Counted from the stretch's first letter, positions 35,196 to 44,674 are shown. The stretch: DNA of 64,000 bases from Acinetobacter modestus (GCF_014636095.1 NZ_BMDV01000003.1:186001-250000); one strand, 5' to 3'. Translations and numbers: made by a program. The notes: generated by a model not told the origin, from the sequence alone.

Positions 35196-35303
35196 AGTTT
35201 TATTCCTCATGTTGTTTTTGCATAAAAAGCATCCTAATTGAATTTATTTGTTTGAAATAGTTGTTAGTATTGAACTGATTGTGCAGGAAAGTTGAATAAT
35301 AAA

Positions 35304-36188
35304 ATGGATAAAATTGAGCGGTTAAAGATTTTTTGTCTGGTGGCTGAGAAACAATCTTTTGCTCAAGCCGCGTTGCAATTGGGTTTGCCTCGTTCCAATG
35401 TGACTTATGTGATTCAAGCTTTGGAAAAAGAATATGAAGTATTACTGTTTTATCGAACTACCCGAAAAGTTGCATTAACGCATGAAGGTAGTTTGTTTTA
35501 TGAGGAAGCAATACGTCTGGTGGCTCAACTTAAGGAGTTGAATCGTTTTAAAACGCAGGTACGTAGCCAAGAGGGCAGGATCAGTATTGGCATGCCGAAA
35601 CGCTTGGCAACACAAGTGTTGATCCCTCATCTATCCGCATTTTATCAACGCTATCCTAGAGTCAAAGTGTTGATTAATGGCAGTGATGATTTTTCAAATT
35701 TGATTGAACAACAACTGGACTGTGTGGTGCGCGTTGGGCAGGTTCAGGATGAATATTTACTGATTCGACCCATTAAAAACACTCAAATTTGGACATTAGC
35801 TTCGCCTGAATATTTGGCAGAATTTGGTCATCCCCAAAACTTCAATCAATTAGAACAGCATTTTGCTGTGGATTATCATGTGGCAAAGCATTACCGAGAA
35901 TTAAGTGAATTAAGCTTTCAGAATCACCGTGTCAAAATGCCTTATCGTTTACTGGTTGAAAATACGGAAGCTTATATCCAAGCAGGTTTAGCAGGTATAG
36001 GTTTAATTCAAATTCCTGAATTTGATGCAAAATCTTATGTGCATAAAGGCCAGCTAATACGTCTATTTACTGATATCCCAAGCTCAGAATTGCCTGTAAA
36101 TATTTTGCTGACGGATCGACAATATCGCCCAAAATATTTTCAAGACTTTATCGACTGGTTAGATGAACGACTTAAAAATTTGCTTTAG
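35304..36188 (+). CDS. LysR-family transcriptional regulator
   Basis: 294 residues from ATG 35304. The N-terminal HTH (LKIFCLVAEKQSFAQAALQL, then PRSNVTYVIQALEKEYEV) and the substrate-binding fold (GRISIGMPKRLATQVLIPHL) are standard for the family. A TTG 12 bases upstream is the alternative start. It probably controls the divergent SDR gene. Inducer unknown. Confidence 0.9.
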   Translation: MDKIERLKIFCLVAEKQSFAQAALQLGLPRSNVTYVIQALEKEYEVLLFYRTTRKVALTHEGSLFYEEAIRLVAQLKELNRFKTQVRSQEGRISIGMPKRLATQVLIPHLSAFYQRYPRVKVLINGSDDFSNLIEQQLDCVVRVGQVQDEYLLIRPIKNTQIWTLASPEYLAEFGHPQNFNQLEQHFAVDYHVAKHYRELSELSFQNHRVKMPYRLLVENTEAYIQAGLAGIGLIQIPEFDAKSYVHKGQLIRLFTDIPSSELPVNILLTDRQYRPKYFQDFIDWLDERLKNLL

Positions 36189-36246
36189 CTTTGTAGGAAC
36201 AACAGCTCAGCTCACTTTGACATCAGCATAAATTTACAGTAAAACT

Positions 36247-36274
36247 AGAAATTAGAGTAATTACTCTAATTTCT
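36247..36274. promoter_or_regulatory. 28-bp perfect palindrome upstream of the HD-domain gene
   Basis: AGAAATTAGAGTAA is followed directly by its exact reverse complement. It ends 14 bases before ATG 36289 and just before AGGTGG. The inner TTAGAGTAATTACTCTAA recurs with only the two centre bases changed upstream of acr1 (41281-41302). No T-run follows, so an operator is more likely than a terminator. Confidence 0.6.
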
Positions 36275-36288
36275 ATAGGTGGATAAAA

Positions 36289-37050
36289 ATGCAGATTGGT
36301 CGACAAGCATGGATGGCTCAAACTTCAGGTGATTTGTCTTTAAAAGATCGTATGACCTTATTGAGTCATAGCCTATTCCCTGTGCTCAAACAAAGTATAA
36401 AAATGTATGCTTTAGCAGGTCGCTCTAAGCAAAAACATGAGTTTTTGAGTATGGATGATTTACATTTGCCTGATAGTCATGATGTCAAACAGGCAATTGA
36501 AAAGATGCAATCTTGTAGTTCAGTGAGTTTACAGAATCATTGTTTAAGGACTTGGTATTATGCCTTTGCATTTTCCAAGACACAGAATTTAAAACATGAT
36601 GCTGAATTATTGGCGGTATCTTGTTTGCTCCATGATTTGGGCATGACTGAGCAACATTATCAGCATCATGAAAATTGTCGTTGTTTTGCAGGACAGGGCG
36701 CTTATGCTGCTCAAGACTGGTCTTTAGCGCAAGGATGGCAACCACCACGTGCAGATCAATTATTTGATGTTATCAGTATGCACATGAATCCTTATGTTGC
36801 GGTTGATGAGGGCGTTGAGGCACATTTGCTACAGCAAGCTGCCAGTTGCGATGTAATTGGCAGTCGCGGTTTTGAATTTTCTTCTGAATTTAGACAACAA
36901 TTATTTGAGCAATATCCTCGTTTAGACTTTAACCAGCATATGATTGAATTTACTCAAAAAGAGGCACGTATTCGTCCAAAATCACGAACAGCAATGGTAG
37001 TAAAAAGTGGGTTTAAGCAATTGGTTCATCTCAATCCCTATCTTGATTAA
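36289..37050 (+). CDS. HD-domain hydrolase-like protein
   Basis: 253 residues with AGGTGG before the ATG. The HD signature is spread as QNHCLRTWYYAFAF, LLHDLGMTEQHYQHHE and VISMHMNPY, giving His, His-Asp and a later His as a metal site. The layout recalls small cyanamide-hydratase-like HD proteins, but the real substrate is unknown. A palindrome directly before the ribosome binding site suggests tight control by a dimeric repressor. It is a single gene; the MHS transporter downstream is on the other strand. Confidence 0.8.
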   Translation: MQIGRQAWMAQTSGDLSLKDRMTLLSHSLFPVLKQSIKMYALAGRSKQKHEFLSMDDLHLPDSHDVKQAIEKMQSCSSVSLQNHCLRTWYYAFAFSKTQNLKHDAELLAVSCLLHDLGMTEQHYQHHENCRCFAGQGAYAAQDWSLAQGWQPPRADQLFDVISMHMNPYVAVDEGVEAHLLQQAASCDVIGSRGFEFSSEFRQQLFEQYPRLDFNQHMIEFTQKEARIRPKSRTAMVVKSGFKQLVHLNPYLD

Positions 37051-37073
37051 ACGATCAGAAATAAAAAACCCAC

Positions 37074-37097
37074 TTCTGCGAGAACAAAAGTGGTTCA
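37074..37097. terminator. Weak hairpin between convergent genes
   Basis: CCACTT and AAGTGG lie about 13 bases apart with A-rich sequence on the left. It is a weak candidate for ending the HD gene and the minus-strand transporter. Confidence 0.35.
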
Positions 37098-37115
37098 AAT
37101 GAATCATTGATTTTA

Positions 37116-38408
37116 TTAGTGATCATGCTCCAAATATTCAGGTTTTTTCGGTAATGCCAAACTACAGAAAAAACAAATAATCAGCATAATAATGACATAA
37201 ACGAAGAAGATATTTTCAATGCCTGCATCTTTAAATATCAGGGCAACTGATGGTGCTGAACCACCAAATAAGGCATTACCCACCGCATAAGAGAAACCAA
37301 CCCCTAGGGCACGGACATGGGGAGGGAACATTTCAGCTTTGACTAAACCACTGATCGAGGTGTAGAAGCTCAACAACATCATCAAGAAAATGAGTAATAA
37401 GGTAATGATGACAGGTGAGTCAGCAAAACTCCGCATACCCGTGACCATAACTGGATAAATAAAGATCGCACTCAACAAGCTGAAAGTGAGCATGGAAGTA
37501 CGGCGACCAATTCGGTCAGAAAGCATTCCAAAAAATGGTTGTGCTAACATAAAGACAAAGAGTGCAGTGGTCATGATGAAACCGACTGTTTTACCATCGA
37601 TACCAATATTGGTGAGATAGGTCTTTGAATATACTGTCACAACATAAAAAGTGAGTGAACCCGCAGAGGTATAACCGACCACTAAGAGAAAGGTTTTCCA
37701 ATGCTGCTTTAATAGAGCAATTAAGCTTCCTGATTCTTCGCGTTGAGCATCTTCATGGGAAAGAGTTTCTTCTAAGCGACTTCGCGCAGCAAGAGAAAGC
37801 AAAGCAGCTCCACCACCGATCACAAATGGAATACGCCAACCGCCATCATTTAATTGTTGCTCCGTCATAAAACCAAGCAAAATCACCCCAAGTAAACTGG
37901 CTAGGAGTTGTCCACCAGATAGCGTGACATATTGAAATGATGCAAAGAATCCACGTTGCCCTTTTAACCCTAACTCACTCATATAAGTGGCGACAGCGCC
38001 ATATTCACCGCCAACAGATAGACCTTGTAATAAACGAACCATCAGCAGTAGAAAAGGGGCAAACATTCCAACTTGTTCATAAGTTGGTAATGCGGCAAAA
38101 AGAAAAGAACTGAGTGCCATAAGGCAAATTGAAATTACCATAGATTGCTTTCGACCATGTCGATCCGCAATACGACCAAACAACCAACTGCCTATTGGTC
38201 GCATAAAGAAACTGGCCGCAAATACTCCCCAGACATAAATAGCTTTAGTGGTTGAATCCATATCTGGAGCAGTCAATGCATGAGTAAAATAAGCAGCAAA
38301 AACAGCATAAATATAAAAATCGAACCATTCAACGAGATTCCCTGATGCTGCACCGACAATGCCTTTAATACGGCTGAGTCTTTCTTCCTTGCTATATGTT
38401 TGGTTCAT
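37116..38408 (-). CDS. MHS-family (metabolite:H+ symporter) MFS transporter
   Basis: 430 residues with 12 predicted spans. The motifs ASGNLVEWFDFYIYAVFA, FFMRPIGSWLFGRIADRHGR and LLQGLSVGGEYGAVATYMSE are diagnostic of the MHS group (KgtP/ShiA/ProP type), which imports carboxylates or similar small acids with protons. The exact substrate cannot be assigned. AGGAATAGGA precedes the ATG. It is a single gene. Confidence 0.9.
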   Translation of the reverse strand: MNQTYSKEERLSRIKGIVGAASGNLVEWFDFYIYAVFAAYFTHALTAPDMDSTTKAIYVWGVFAASFFMRPIGSWLFGRIADRHGRKQSMVISICLMALSSFLFAALPTYEQVGMFAPFLLLMVRLLQGLSVGGEYGAVATYMSELGLKGQRGFFASFQYVTLSGGQLLASLLGVILLGFMTEQQLNDGGWRIPFVIGGGAALLSLAARSRLEETLSHEDAQREESGSLIALLKQHWKTFLLVVGYTSAGSLTFYVVTVYSKTYLTNIGIDGKTVGFIMTTALFVFMLAQPFFGMLSDRIGRRTSMLTFSLLSAIFIYPVMVTGMRSFADSPVIITLLLIFLMMLLSFYTSISGLVKAEMFPPHVRALGVGFSYAVGNALFGGSAPSVALIFKDAGIENIFFVYVIIMLIICFFCSLALPKKPEYLEHDH

Positions 38409-38610
38409 TCCTATTCCTTTTTTAATCCCATCAGGTATTTTTTATTTAACTTTTAATCAATGTTATATACCGCTGAAAAACATGAAAATGACACTATTTT
38501 GTATGCTTTTTATAGCGATATTTTAAATAAAAAGAGATTTTAAGGAGGTGGAAATGAAACTAAAATTAGGAAATAAAATTAAACTTAGACTCTAATATTC
38601 TGAAAAATAA

Positions 38611-38988
38611 TTAATTTATGTCAGGAATAGGGCAATCTGCTCTAAGTGGGCAAGCAGCCCCTTGTGTAAATCGACTTAACATAGTTTTGATATGCAGTAA
38701 TTGTGAAATTTTTTCATCAATCATATTCAGTTTGTCTTGAAAAATACTATGTACTTGAATGGCAGGGATTTCTCCTTGCGCTGTTAGTGCCAAAATTTGT
38801 TTAATTTCAGTGAGAGAAAATCCTAAATTTTTTGCAGTTCGTATTAATTGTAATTGTTGTAGTGTTTGTTCTGGATAATCCTTATAGCCATTATTGCGGG
38901 TGATAGACTGAATTAACTGCATTTTTTCATAAAAACGGATGGTATCTCGGCTTAAATCAGTTTGTTTTGCGAGTTGTCCAATTAACAT
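38611..38988 (-). CDS. MerR-family transcriptional regulator
   Basis: About 125 residues from ATG 38988 with AAGGATGAG upstream. The N-terminal winged HTH (LIGQLAKQTDLSRDTIRFYE) and the dimer helix are typical. The C-terminal AACPLRADCPIPD has two cysteines that could bind a metal or sense redox. It faces an SDR gene across a MerR-type promoter and most likely controls it. Confidence 0.88.
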   Translation of the reverse strand: MLIGQLAKQTDLSRDTIRFYEKMQLIQSITRNNGYKDYPEQTLQQLQLIRTAKNLGFSLTEIKQILALTAQGEIPAIQVHSIFQDKLNMIDEKISQLLHIKTMLSRFTQGAACPLRADCPIPDIN

Positions 38989-39029
38989 GATCTCATCCTT
39001 ATTATTTTTAAAGTACAATCAAAAATTGC

Positions 39030-39061
39030 TTGACTATAGAGTGTACTCCATCCTTTAGCCT
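39030..39061 (+). promoter_or_regulatory. MerR-type promoter with a 20-bp spacer
   Basis: TTGACT (39030-39035) and TAGCCT (39056-39061) are 20 bases apart, longer than the usual 17. The spacer holds the inverted repeat ATAGAGT GT ACTCCAT (39036-39051). This overlong spacer with a dyad is the hallmark of promoters activated by MerR-family proteins through DNA distortion. It drives the gene at 39092. Confidence 0.75.
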
Positions 39062-39091
39062 ATTCCTATCTTCATAAATAGGATCTAAAAC

Positions 39092-40201
39092 ATGGAAAAT
39101 AATCCGATAAAATTTCATCAAAAACAGATTGCCCTAGTTGCTGGAGCAACTGGATTTGTTGGGCGATTTTTAATTGCAGAATTATTAAAGAATGGGCATC
39201 AAGTTTTTGCGTTGTTACGACGTCAGTCAGTACAACAAGCGAGTTTAGAACAATGGTTCAGTGCTCAACACATCCCTACACACAGCCTCACATTTATTCA
39301 AGGTGATGTGACTAAGCCTAAGCTCGGAATGAGCGAGCAAGATTGGGAAAAATTAAGCTCAGTGAATACGTTGTATAACAGTAGCGCGCTTTTTTCATGG
39401 AACCTGAGTATGCAACAAGCTCGTGCTGTGAATGTGGATGGCGCATTAAATTTACTGACTTGCGTAACACAACATTGTCATTTACAACGTGCTCTACATG
39501 TTTCAGGCTATATGTTGACCATACAATCGCATATACAGCAAGCAGGCGTGCGTTTGGAACAACCCAACCGAACCGATTGGCAAGCAGTGTATCAACAATT
39601 AGGTGCATATGAAGCTTCCAAAATAGAGGCTCATTACGCTTGGATACAATGTGCTGAAAAGCTCTCGATTGATTGGACGATTATTCATCCTGCTACGGTC
39701 TGTGGAGATGCTTTATCGGGTGAAATCCCTCACAATCAACCAATTGCTCAAATGATTGATTTATTAAAGCGCCGTAAAATGAGTGCAATTCCTGCAACAC
39801 CAAAACATTATCTGCCTTTGGTGAGAGTAGATGATCTATGCCGAGTGATGGTGCGAGCTGCAACAGATTCAGGTTTAGTGGACCAGTCCTTATTAGTTGC
39901 CTCAGAGCAGAACATTCCTTTGTCTGAATTGACGCAAATGATTGCTCAACAATTAAATGTCTCCGCACCGAAACAACATGTGCCGCTGGCTATTTTACGA
40001 TTAATTTTGAAATGGACATGGTTGGCAAATCAATTAGAAATGTCGGCTGAGATGTTAAGTTTTTTGAGGACTGAACAACTGGATTTAGAACCGCTTAAAC
40101 AATTTAGAAAGCGTTGGGATATACAGACAGGGGATTTAGCGGATGCCATTACAAAAACAACAGATTGGATGAAACAAACAACATCTACACAAATTGTTTA
40201 A
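39092..40201 (+). CDS. Extended SDR (NAD-dependent epimerase/reductase-like)
   Basis: 369 residues. The glycine motif is VAGATGFVGRFL, the TDVKP-like stretch is GDVTKPKLGM, and YEASK gives the catalytic Tyr-Lys pair. LDWTIIHPATVCGD is typical of the extended SDR and male-sterility-like group. Substrate unknown. It is under a MerR-type promoter, so it may answer to a stress or small electrophile. A strong terminator follows. Confidence 0.8.
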   Translation: MENNPIKFHQKQIALVAGATGFVGRFLIAELLKNGHQVFALLRRQSVQQASLEQWFSAQHIPTHSLTFIQGDVTKPKLGMSEQDWEKLSSVNTLYNSSALFSWNLSMQQARAVNVDGALNLLTCVTQHCHLQRALHVSGYMLTIQSHIQQAGVRLEQPNRTDWQAVYQQLGAYEASKIEAHYAWIQCAEKLSIDWTIIHPATVCGDALSGEIPHNQPIAQMIDLLKRRKMSAIPATPKHYLPLVRVDDLCRVMVRAATDSGLVDQSLLVASEQNIPLSELTQMIAQQLNVSAPKQHVPLAILRLILKWTWLANQLEMSAEMLSFLRTEQLDLEPLKQFRKRWDIQTGDLADAITKTTDWMKQTTSTQIV

Positions 40202-40206
40202 ATCAT

Positions 40207-40243
40207 AAAAAAACAGCGTATCTAGAGATACGCTGTTTTTAAA
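40207..40243. terminator. Bidirectional terminator between the SDR and acr1
   Basis: AAAAACAGCGTATC TAGA GATACGCTGTTTTT, a 14-bp perfect stem with both A- and T-runs. Confidence 0.9.
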
Positions 40244-40258
40244 ATCGAAATCACCAGA

Positions 40259-41146
40259 TTACCAGTGTTCACCTGGGAACAAGCGAGCATAGGCACGTTG
40301 TACAAGATTTAATTTCTCTTGCTCACCTATAGATGCTGTAGAGCTTGGGAATAAGTTGAATCCGATTGACATCAAAATATTATTTACATCTGGTGCAATC
40401 GCATAAGTAATCGATGCAAGACGACCTAAGTTGGTTGCAATCTTCTTCGGACGTTTCACAATCGCATAAGCAATCAAATCCGCTGCTTGTTCAGGAGAAA
40501 GCGTTGGTACATATTTATAGATTTTGGTTGGTGCAATCATTGGTGTGCGCACTAATGGCATATAAATCGAAGTGATTGCAATTTTGTGCGAGTGAACTTC
40601 AGCAGATAAACAACGGCTAAATGCATCTAGTGCTGCTTTTGATGCAACATAAGCAGAGAAGCGGGTTGCATTTGCAAGTACACCAATCGAACTGATATTG
40701 ATGATTTGGCCATCTTTACGTTGCATCATGTGTGGCAACACATTTAACACTAAACGAACCGCACCGAAATAATTCAATTGCATAGTACGTTCAAAGTCAT
40801 GGAAACGATCAACAGATTCATGTACAGCACGGCGAATTGAACGACCTGCGTTATTAACCAAAATATCAATGTGATCAACAGCAGCTAAAATTTCTTTTGA
40901 AACTGCATCAATTGATTCCATGTCGTTAAGGTCACATGGAAAAACAGAAGCCTTTCCACCCTCAGCTTCAATCTCAGCTTTGACTTCGTCTAATTTTTCT
41001 TTAGTACGAGCAAGCAACAAGACATGAGCACCTGCCTGAGCGAGGTATTTTGATACCGTTAAACCAATGCCACTTGATGCACCAGTGACAACAATAGTTT
41101 TCCCGTCGACTTTTTGTTGAAAAAGTTTTTTGAGTTTTGCGTTCAT
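40259..41146 (-). CDS. acr1: Fatty acyl-CoA reductase Acr1
   Basis: 295 residues, the same length as Acr1 of Acinetobacter baylyi as I remember it, with closely matching text (VHESVDRFHDFERTMQLNYF, then SIYMPLVRTPMIAPTKIYKY and the end QRAYARLFPGEHW). Motifs: TGASSGIG, NNAG, INISSIG and YVASK. It reduces long-chain acyl-CoA to the aldehyde, the first committed step to wax esters. AGGTAACTTAC precedes the ATG. A palindrome related to that at 36247 lies about 140 bases upstream. It is a single gene. Confidence 0.93.
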   Translation of the reverse strand: MNAKLKKLFQQKVDGKTIVVTGASSGIGLTVSKYLAQAGAHVLLLARTKEKLDEVKAEIEAEGGKASVFPCDLNDMESIDAVSKEILAAVDHIDILVNNAGRSIRRAVHESVDRFHDFERTMQLNYFGAVRLVLNVLPHMMQRKDGQIINISSIGVLANATRFSAYVASKAALDAFSRCLSAEVHSHKIAITSIYMPLVRTPMIAPTKIYKYVPTLSPEQAADLIAYAIVKRPKKIATNLGRLASITYAIAPDVNNILMSIGFNLFPSSTASIGEQEKLNLVQRAYARLFPGEHW

Positions 41147-41224
41147 GTAAGTTACCTACATTAATCAAGCTGTTGTTTGCAATGCTTTTTTATTGCGATT
41201 AAACATTGCACTTTATTTTGTATT

Positions 41225-41253
41225 AATATTAACCGATTTTTTTTGTTTGTCTA
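41225..41253 (-). promoter_or_regulatory. Candidate acr1 promoter
   Basis: On the minus strand TAGACA and AATATT are 17 bases apart. The palindrome at 41281-41302 is just upstream of the -35 box. No other promoter is visible before the gene. Confidence 0.45.
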
Positions 41254-41280
41254 GTGTAAATATTTGAAATATAATAAATT

Positions 41281-41302
41281 TTTTAGAGTAAAAACTCTAA
41301 AA
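41281..41302. promoter_or_regulatory. Palindrome upstream of acr1
   Basis: TTTTAGAGT AAAA ACTCTAAAA. Its core TTAGAGTAAAAACTCTAA differs from the core at 36252-36269 only at the two centre bases. The shared site suggests one regulator for acr1 and the HD-domain gene. Confidence 0.55.
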
Positions 41303-41353
41303 CTAAATATAGGGATAGTTGAAAAGGAAATAAGTTTTTAGTTTATTAAATAA

Positions 41354-41387
41354 AAAAACAGCCTCTACAAGAGAGGCTGTTTGATTT
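41354..41387 (-). terminator. Terminator after metY
   Basis: AACAGCCTCT and AGAGGCTGTT around ACAAG with an A-run on the left (T-run on minus). It ends the minus-strand metY. Confidence 0.85.
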
Positions 41388-41395
41388 ACTGGCGT

Positions 41396-42673
41396 TTAAA
41401 CGTGAGCGAGGGCTTGATCTAGATCTGCAAGCAAATCATCAATATGTTCGATACCGATCGAAAGGCGAACTAGATCTTCGCTGACACCAGCAGATTTAAG
41501 TTCTTCAGCATTCAGTTGGCGATGGGTTGTAGTAGCAGGGTGACATGCCAAGCTTTTGGCATCACCAATATTGACCAAACGCGTAAAGAGTTGTAATGCA
41601 TCGATAAAGCGAGTACCGCCCTCTAAGCCATCTTGTACGCCAAAAGAAAGAATTGCTGAAGGTTTACCTTTCACATACTTTTGTGCCAAATTATGCTGTA
41701 GATGGTCACTTAAACCTGCATAATTGACCCATTTTACTTTTGGATGTTGTTTCAAATAATTTGCAACTTTCAGTGCATTCTCCGTATGGCGCTCCATACG
41801 AAGGCTTAAAGTTTCTAAACCTTGTAAGATCAAAAATACACTCAGTGGACTAATCGCAGCCCCTGTATTGCGTAACGGAACAACGCGTGCACGTGCGATA
41901 TAAGCAGCTTCACCTAGAACTTCAACATAATTCACGCCGTGGTAGCTTGGATCTGGTGTATTCAACGCTTTAAAACGTTCAGGATATTTGCCCCAAGGGA
42001 ATTTGCCACTATCAATAATGACACCACCAATACTATTGCCATGTCCGCCAATGTATTTCGTCAGAGAATGAACCACGATATCCGCACCAAACTCAAATGG
42101 TTTCAATAAAGCAGGAGTTGCAACAGTATTATCCACAATGACAGGGACACCATATTCATGGGCAATTTTGGAGATTGCTTCTAGGTCGATGATATTCCCA
42201 AGAGGGTTTCCGATCGACTCAACAAAGACTAGTTTGGTCCTATCATCAATAATAGAACGTAAAGCTTCGGGATTCTGATAATCAAAGAAACGAACTTCAA
42301 TCCCTTGTTTCGGCAATGTATGCGCAAATAGGTTATAAGTACCACCGTATAAAGTGGATACAGATGCAATATTGTCACCTGCTTCAGCAATCGTTTGAAT
42401 CGAATAGGTGATCGCTGCCATACCTGAGGCTAGAGCCAATGCACCAATACCACCTTCAAGCGCTGCGAGGCGTTGTTCAAGCACGGCAGTGGTTGGATTC
42501 ATAATACGGGTGTAAATATTGCCCTGAACTTTTAAATCGAATAAGTCAGCACCATGCTGTGTATTATCAAATGCGTAAGACGTGGTTTGATAAATAGGTA
42601 CAGCGACAGCCTTTGTAGTGGCTTCTGGTGAATATCCCGCATGAATGGCTAAAGTTTCATCTTTATAGGTCAT
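41396..42673 (-). CDS. metY: O-acetylhomoserine sulfhydrylase (MetY type)
   Basis: 425 residues from ATG 42673 (MTYKDETLAIHAGYSPE). A TTG at 42730 would add 19 residues and cannot be excluded, since the ribosome binding site of the ATG is weak. PLP enzyme of the Cys/Met metabolism family: the PLP Lys is in VVHSLTKYIGGHG, YTRIMNPTT and GMAAI are present, and the length of about 430 plus the SYHGVNY region fit the OAH sulfhydrylases that make homocysteine from O-acetylhomoserine and sulfide. The cystathionine enzymes are shorter. Confidence 0.9.
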   Translation of the reverse strand: MTYKDETLAIHAGYSPEATTKAVAVPIYQTTSYAFDNTQHGADLFDLKVQGNIYTRIMNPTTAVLEQRLAALEGGIGALALASGMAAITYSIQTIAEAGDNIASVSTLYGGTYNLFAHTLPKQGIEVRFFDYQNPEALRSIIDDRTKLVFVESIGNPLGNIIDLEAISKIAHEYGVPVIVDNTVATPALLKPFEFGADIVVHSLTKYIGGHGNSIGGVIIDSGKFPWGKYPERFKALNTPDPSYHGVNYVEVLGEAAYIARARVVPLRNTGAAISPLSVFLILQGLETLSLRMERHTENALKVANYLKQHPKVKWVNYAGLSDHLQHNLAQKYVKGKPSAILSFGVQDGLEGGTRFIDALQLFTRLVNIGDAKSLACHPATTTHRQLNAEELKSAGVSEDLVRLSIGIEHIDDLLADLDQALAHV

Positions 42674-42970
42674 GATTACATCATCTACGTGAGTTAAATA
42701 CTGATCGAGTGTAGCCGAAAAGCTATCCAAAATGGTGCATAATTTATGCGATTTATTGCGTTTTTATTCATATAAACAAAATATTAAGCGATTGAAGGCG
42801 ATAATTCTGTTGTGAAGACAAAATTGTGTAATGTCTTGAAAAAGAAAATCCTTTGATTGGATGAAACAAAGATGATCTTAACTTCATGTTAATCCCGTTT
42901 TCAGCGTATAATACGTGCGATTATTTTTCGCTTTTTGCGATTTATTGGTTTTTCAATTGAGGAGTCCTGC

Positions 42971-44632
42971 GTGGCCCAATATATTTATACGATGAATCGA
43001 GTGTCGAAAATGGTTCCGCCGAAGCGCGAAATCTTAAAAGACATCTCTTTATCATTTTTCCCAGGCGCAAAAATTGGTGTGCTTGGTTTGAACGGTGCAG
43101 GTAAATCTACCTTACTCCGTATTATGGCTGGCGTAGATAAAGATTTCTCAGGTGAAGCACGCGCACAACCAGGAATCAAAATCGGTTACTTAGAACAAGA
43201 GCCGCCACTCGACCCAAGTAAAGATGTACGTGGAAACGTTGAAGATGGCGTACGTGAAGCGCTTGATGCTTTAGAACGTCTTGATCAGGTTTTTGCAGAA
43301 TATGCAGACCCAGATGCAGATTTTGATGCACTTGCAAAAGAGCAAGAAAAATTAGAATCGATTATCCATGCTTGGGATGCACACAATCTGAATAATCAGC
43401 TTGAAATTGCTGCAGATGCATTGAATCTTCCAGCTTGGGATGCAGATGTATCATTGCTTTCAGGTGGTGAGCGCCGTCGTGTTGCATTATGTCGTTTATT
43501 GCTGTCTAAGCCAGACATGTTACTTCTAGATGAACCGACGAACCATTTAGATGCTGAATCAGTATCTTGGTTAGAGCGTTTCTTGAAAGATTTCCCTGGT
43601 ACGATTGTTGCGATTACGCATGACCGTTATTTCTTGGATAATGTGGCTGAGTGGATTCTTGAACTTGACCGTGGCATGGGGATTCCTTACCAAGGTAACT
43701 ACTCTTCTTGGTTAGAACAAAAGAATGCCCGCCTAGAGCAAGAGAACAAACAAGAAGAATCTTTTGCCAAAGCATTGAAAAAAGAACTTGAATGGGTTCG
43801 TTCAAATGCCAAAGGTCAGCAGAAGAAAAACAAAGCGCGTATGGAGCGTTTTGAAGAACTTAACTCTCGTGAGTTCCAACAGCGTAACGAAACTTCTGAA
43901 ATTTATATTCCACCTGGCCCACGTTTGGGTAACAAAGTTGTGGAAGTGGAAGGTATCAGTAAATCATTCGATGGTCGTTTACTTTACGAAAACTTAACGT
44001 TTACTGTACCTCCTACAGCGATTGTGGGTATCGTTGGTCCAAACGGTGCGGGTAAAACGACGCTATTCCGTATGATGACTGGCGAACAGCAACCTGATAC
44101 AGGTACGGTGACTTTAGGTGAGTCAGTTAAAGTTGCGTATGTGGGTCAGATCCGTGACACCTTAGATAACAACAAAACCGTTTGGGAAGAAGTTTCTGGT
44201 GGTTTAGATATCTTAAAAATTGGTGATTATGAAATTGCATCACGTGCTTATATCGGTCGCTTTAACTTTAAAGGTCAAGATCAGCAAAAACGTGTAGGTG
44301 AATTGTCTGGTGGTGAGCGTAACCGCTTACAACTTGCCAAGATCTTACAGTTAGGTGCAAACGTTATCTTACTGGATGAGCCATCGAACGACTTGGATAT
44401 CGAAACTCTACGTGCGCTTGAGGATGCAATTCTTGTATTCCCAGGTACTGTGATGGTGGTATCGCATGACCGTTGGTTCCTTGATCGTATTGCAACCCAT
44501 ATCTTGTCATTTGAGAATGAACAGCCAGAATTCTACACAGGTAACTATGCAGAATATGAAGCATACCGTCAGTCTCGTTTAGGGGATACAGCAGCAACTA
44601 AACGTACAAAGTATAAAAAGATTACAGGTTAA
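42971..44632 (+). CDS. ettA: Energy-dependent translational throttle EttA
   Basis: 554 residues from GTG 42971 (MAQYIYTMNRVSK) with GAGGAG before it; family members start the same way. Two ABC domains: GLNGAGKST, LSGGERRRVALC and LLDEPTNHLD, then GPNGAGKTT, LSGGERNRLQLA and LLDEPSNDLD. The interdomain linker (KKELEWVRSNAKGQQKKNKA) is the P-site tRNA-interacting arm of EttA. It binds the ribosomal E site and gates the first elongation step by ATP/ADP ratio. Ends at a strong terminator. Confidence 0.95.
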   Translation: MAQYIYTMNRVSKMVPPKREILKDISLSFFPGAKIGVLGLNGAGKSTLLRIMAGVDKDFSGEARAQPGIKIGYLEQEPPLDPSKDVRGNVEDGVREALDALERLDQVFAEYADPDADFDALAKEQEKLESIIHAWDAHNLNNQLEIAADALNLPAWDADVSLLSGGERRRVALCRLLLSKPDMLLLDEPTNHLDAESVSWLERFLKDFPGTIVAITHDRYFLDNVAEWILELDRGMGIPYQGNYSSWLEQKNARLEQENKQEESFAKALKKELEWVRSNAKGQQKKNKARMERFEELNSREFQQRNETSEIYIPPGPRLGNKVVEVEGISKSFDGRLLYENLTFTVPPTAIVGIVGPNGAGKTTLFRMMTGEQQPDTGTVTLGESVKVAYVGQIRDTLDNNKTVWEEVSGGLDILKIGDYEIASRAYIGRFNFKGQDQQKRVGELSGGERNRLQLAKILQLGANVILLDEPSNDLDIETLRALEDAILVFPGTVMVVSHDRWFLDRIATHILSFENEQPEFYTGNYAEYEAYRQSRLGDTAATKRTKYKKITG

Positions 44633-44646
44633 TTTCCCGTCTAAAT

Positions 44647-44674
44647 AAAACCAGCTTTCGAGCTGGTTTTTTTA
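44647..44674 (+). terminator. Terminator after ettA
   Basis: AAAACCAGCT TTCG AGCTGGTTTT followed by TTT. Confidence 0.9.

Noticed and set aside
36247..36274. Rho-independent terminator of the LysR gene
   Set aside because: The stem is AT-rich and not followed by a T-run; it directly adjoins the next ribosome binding site.
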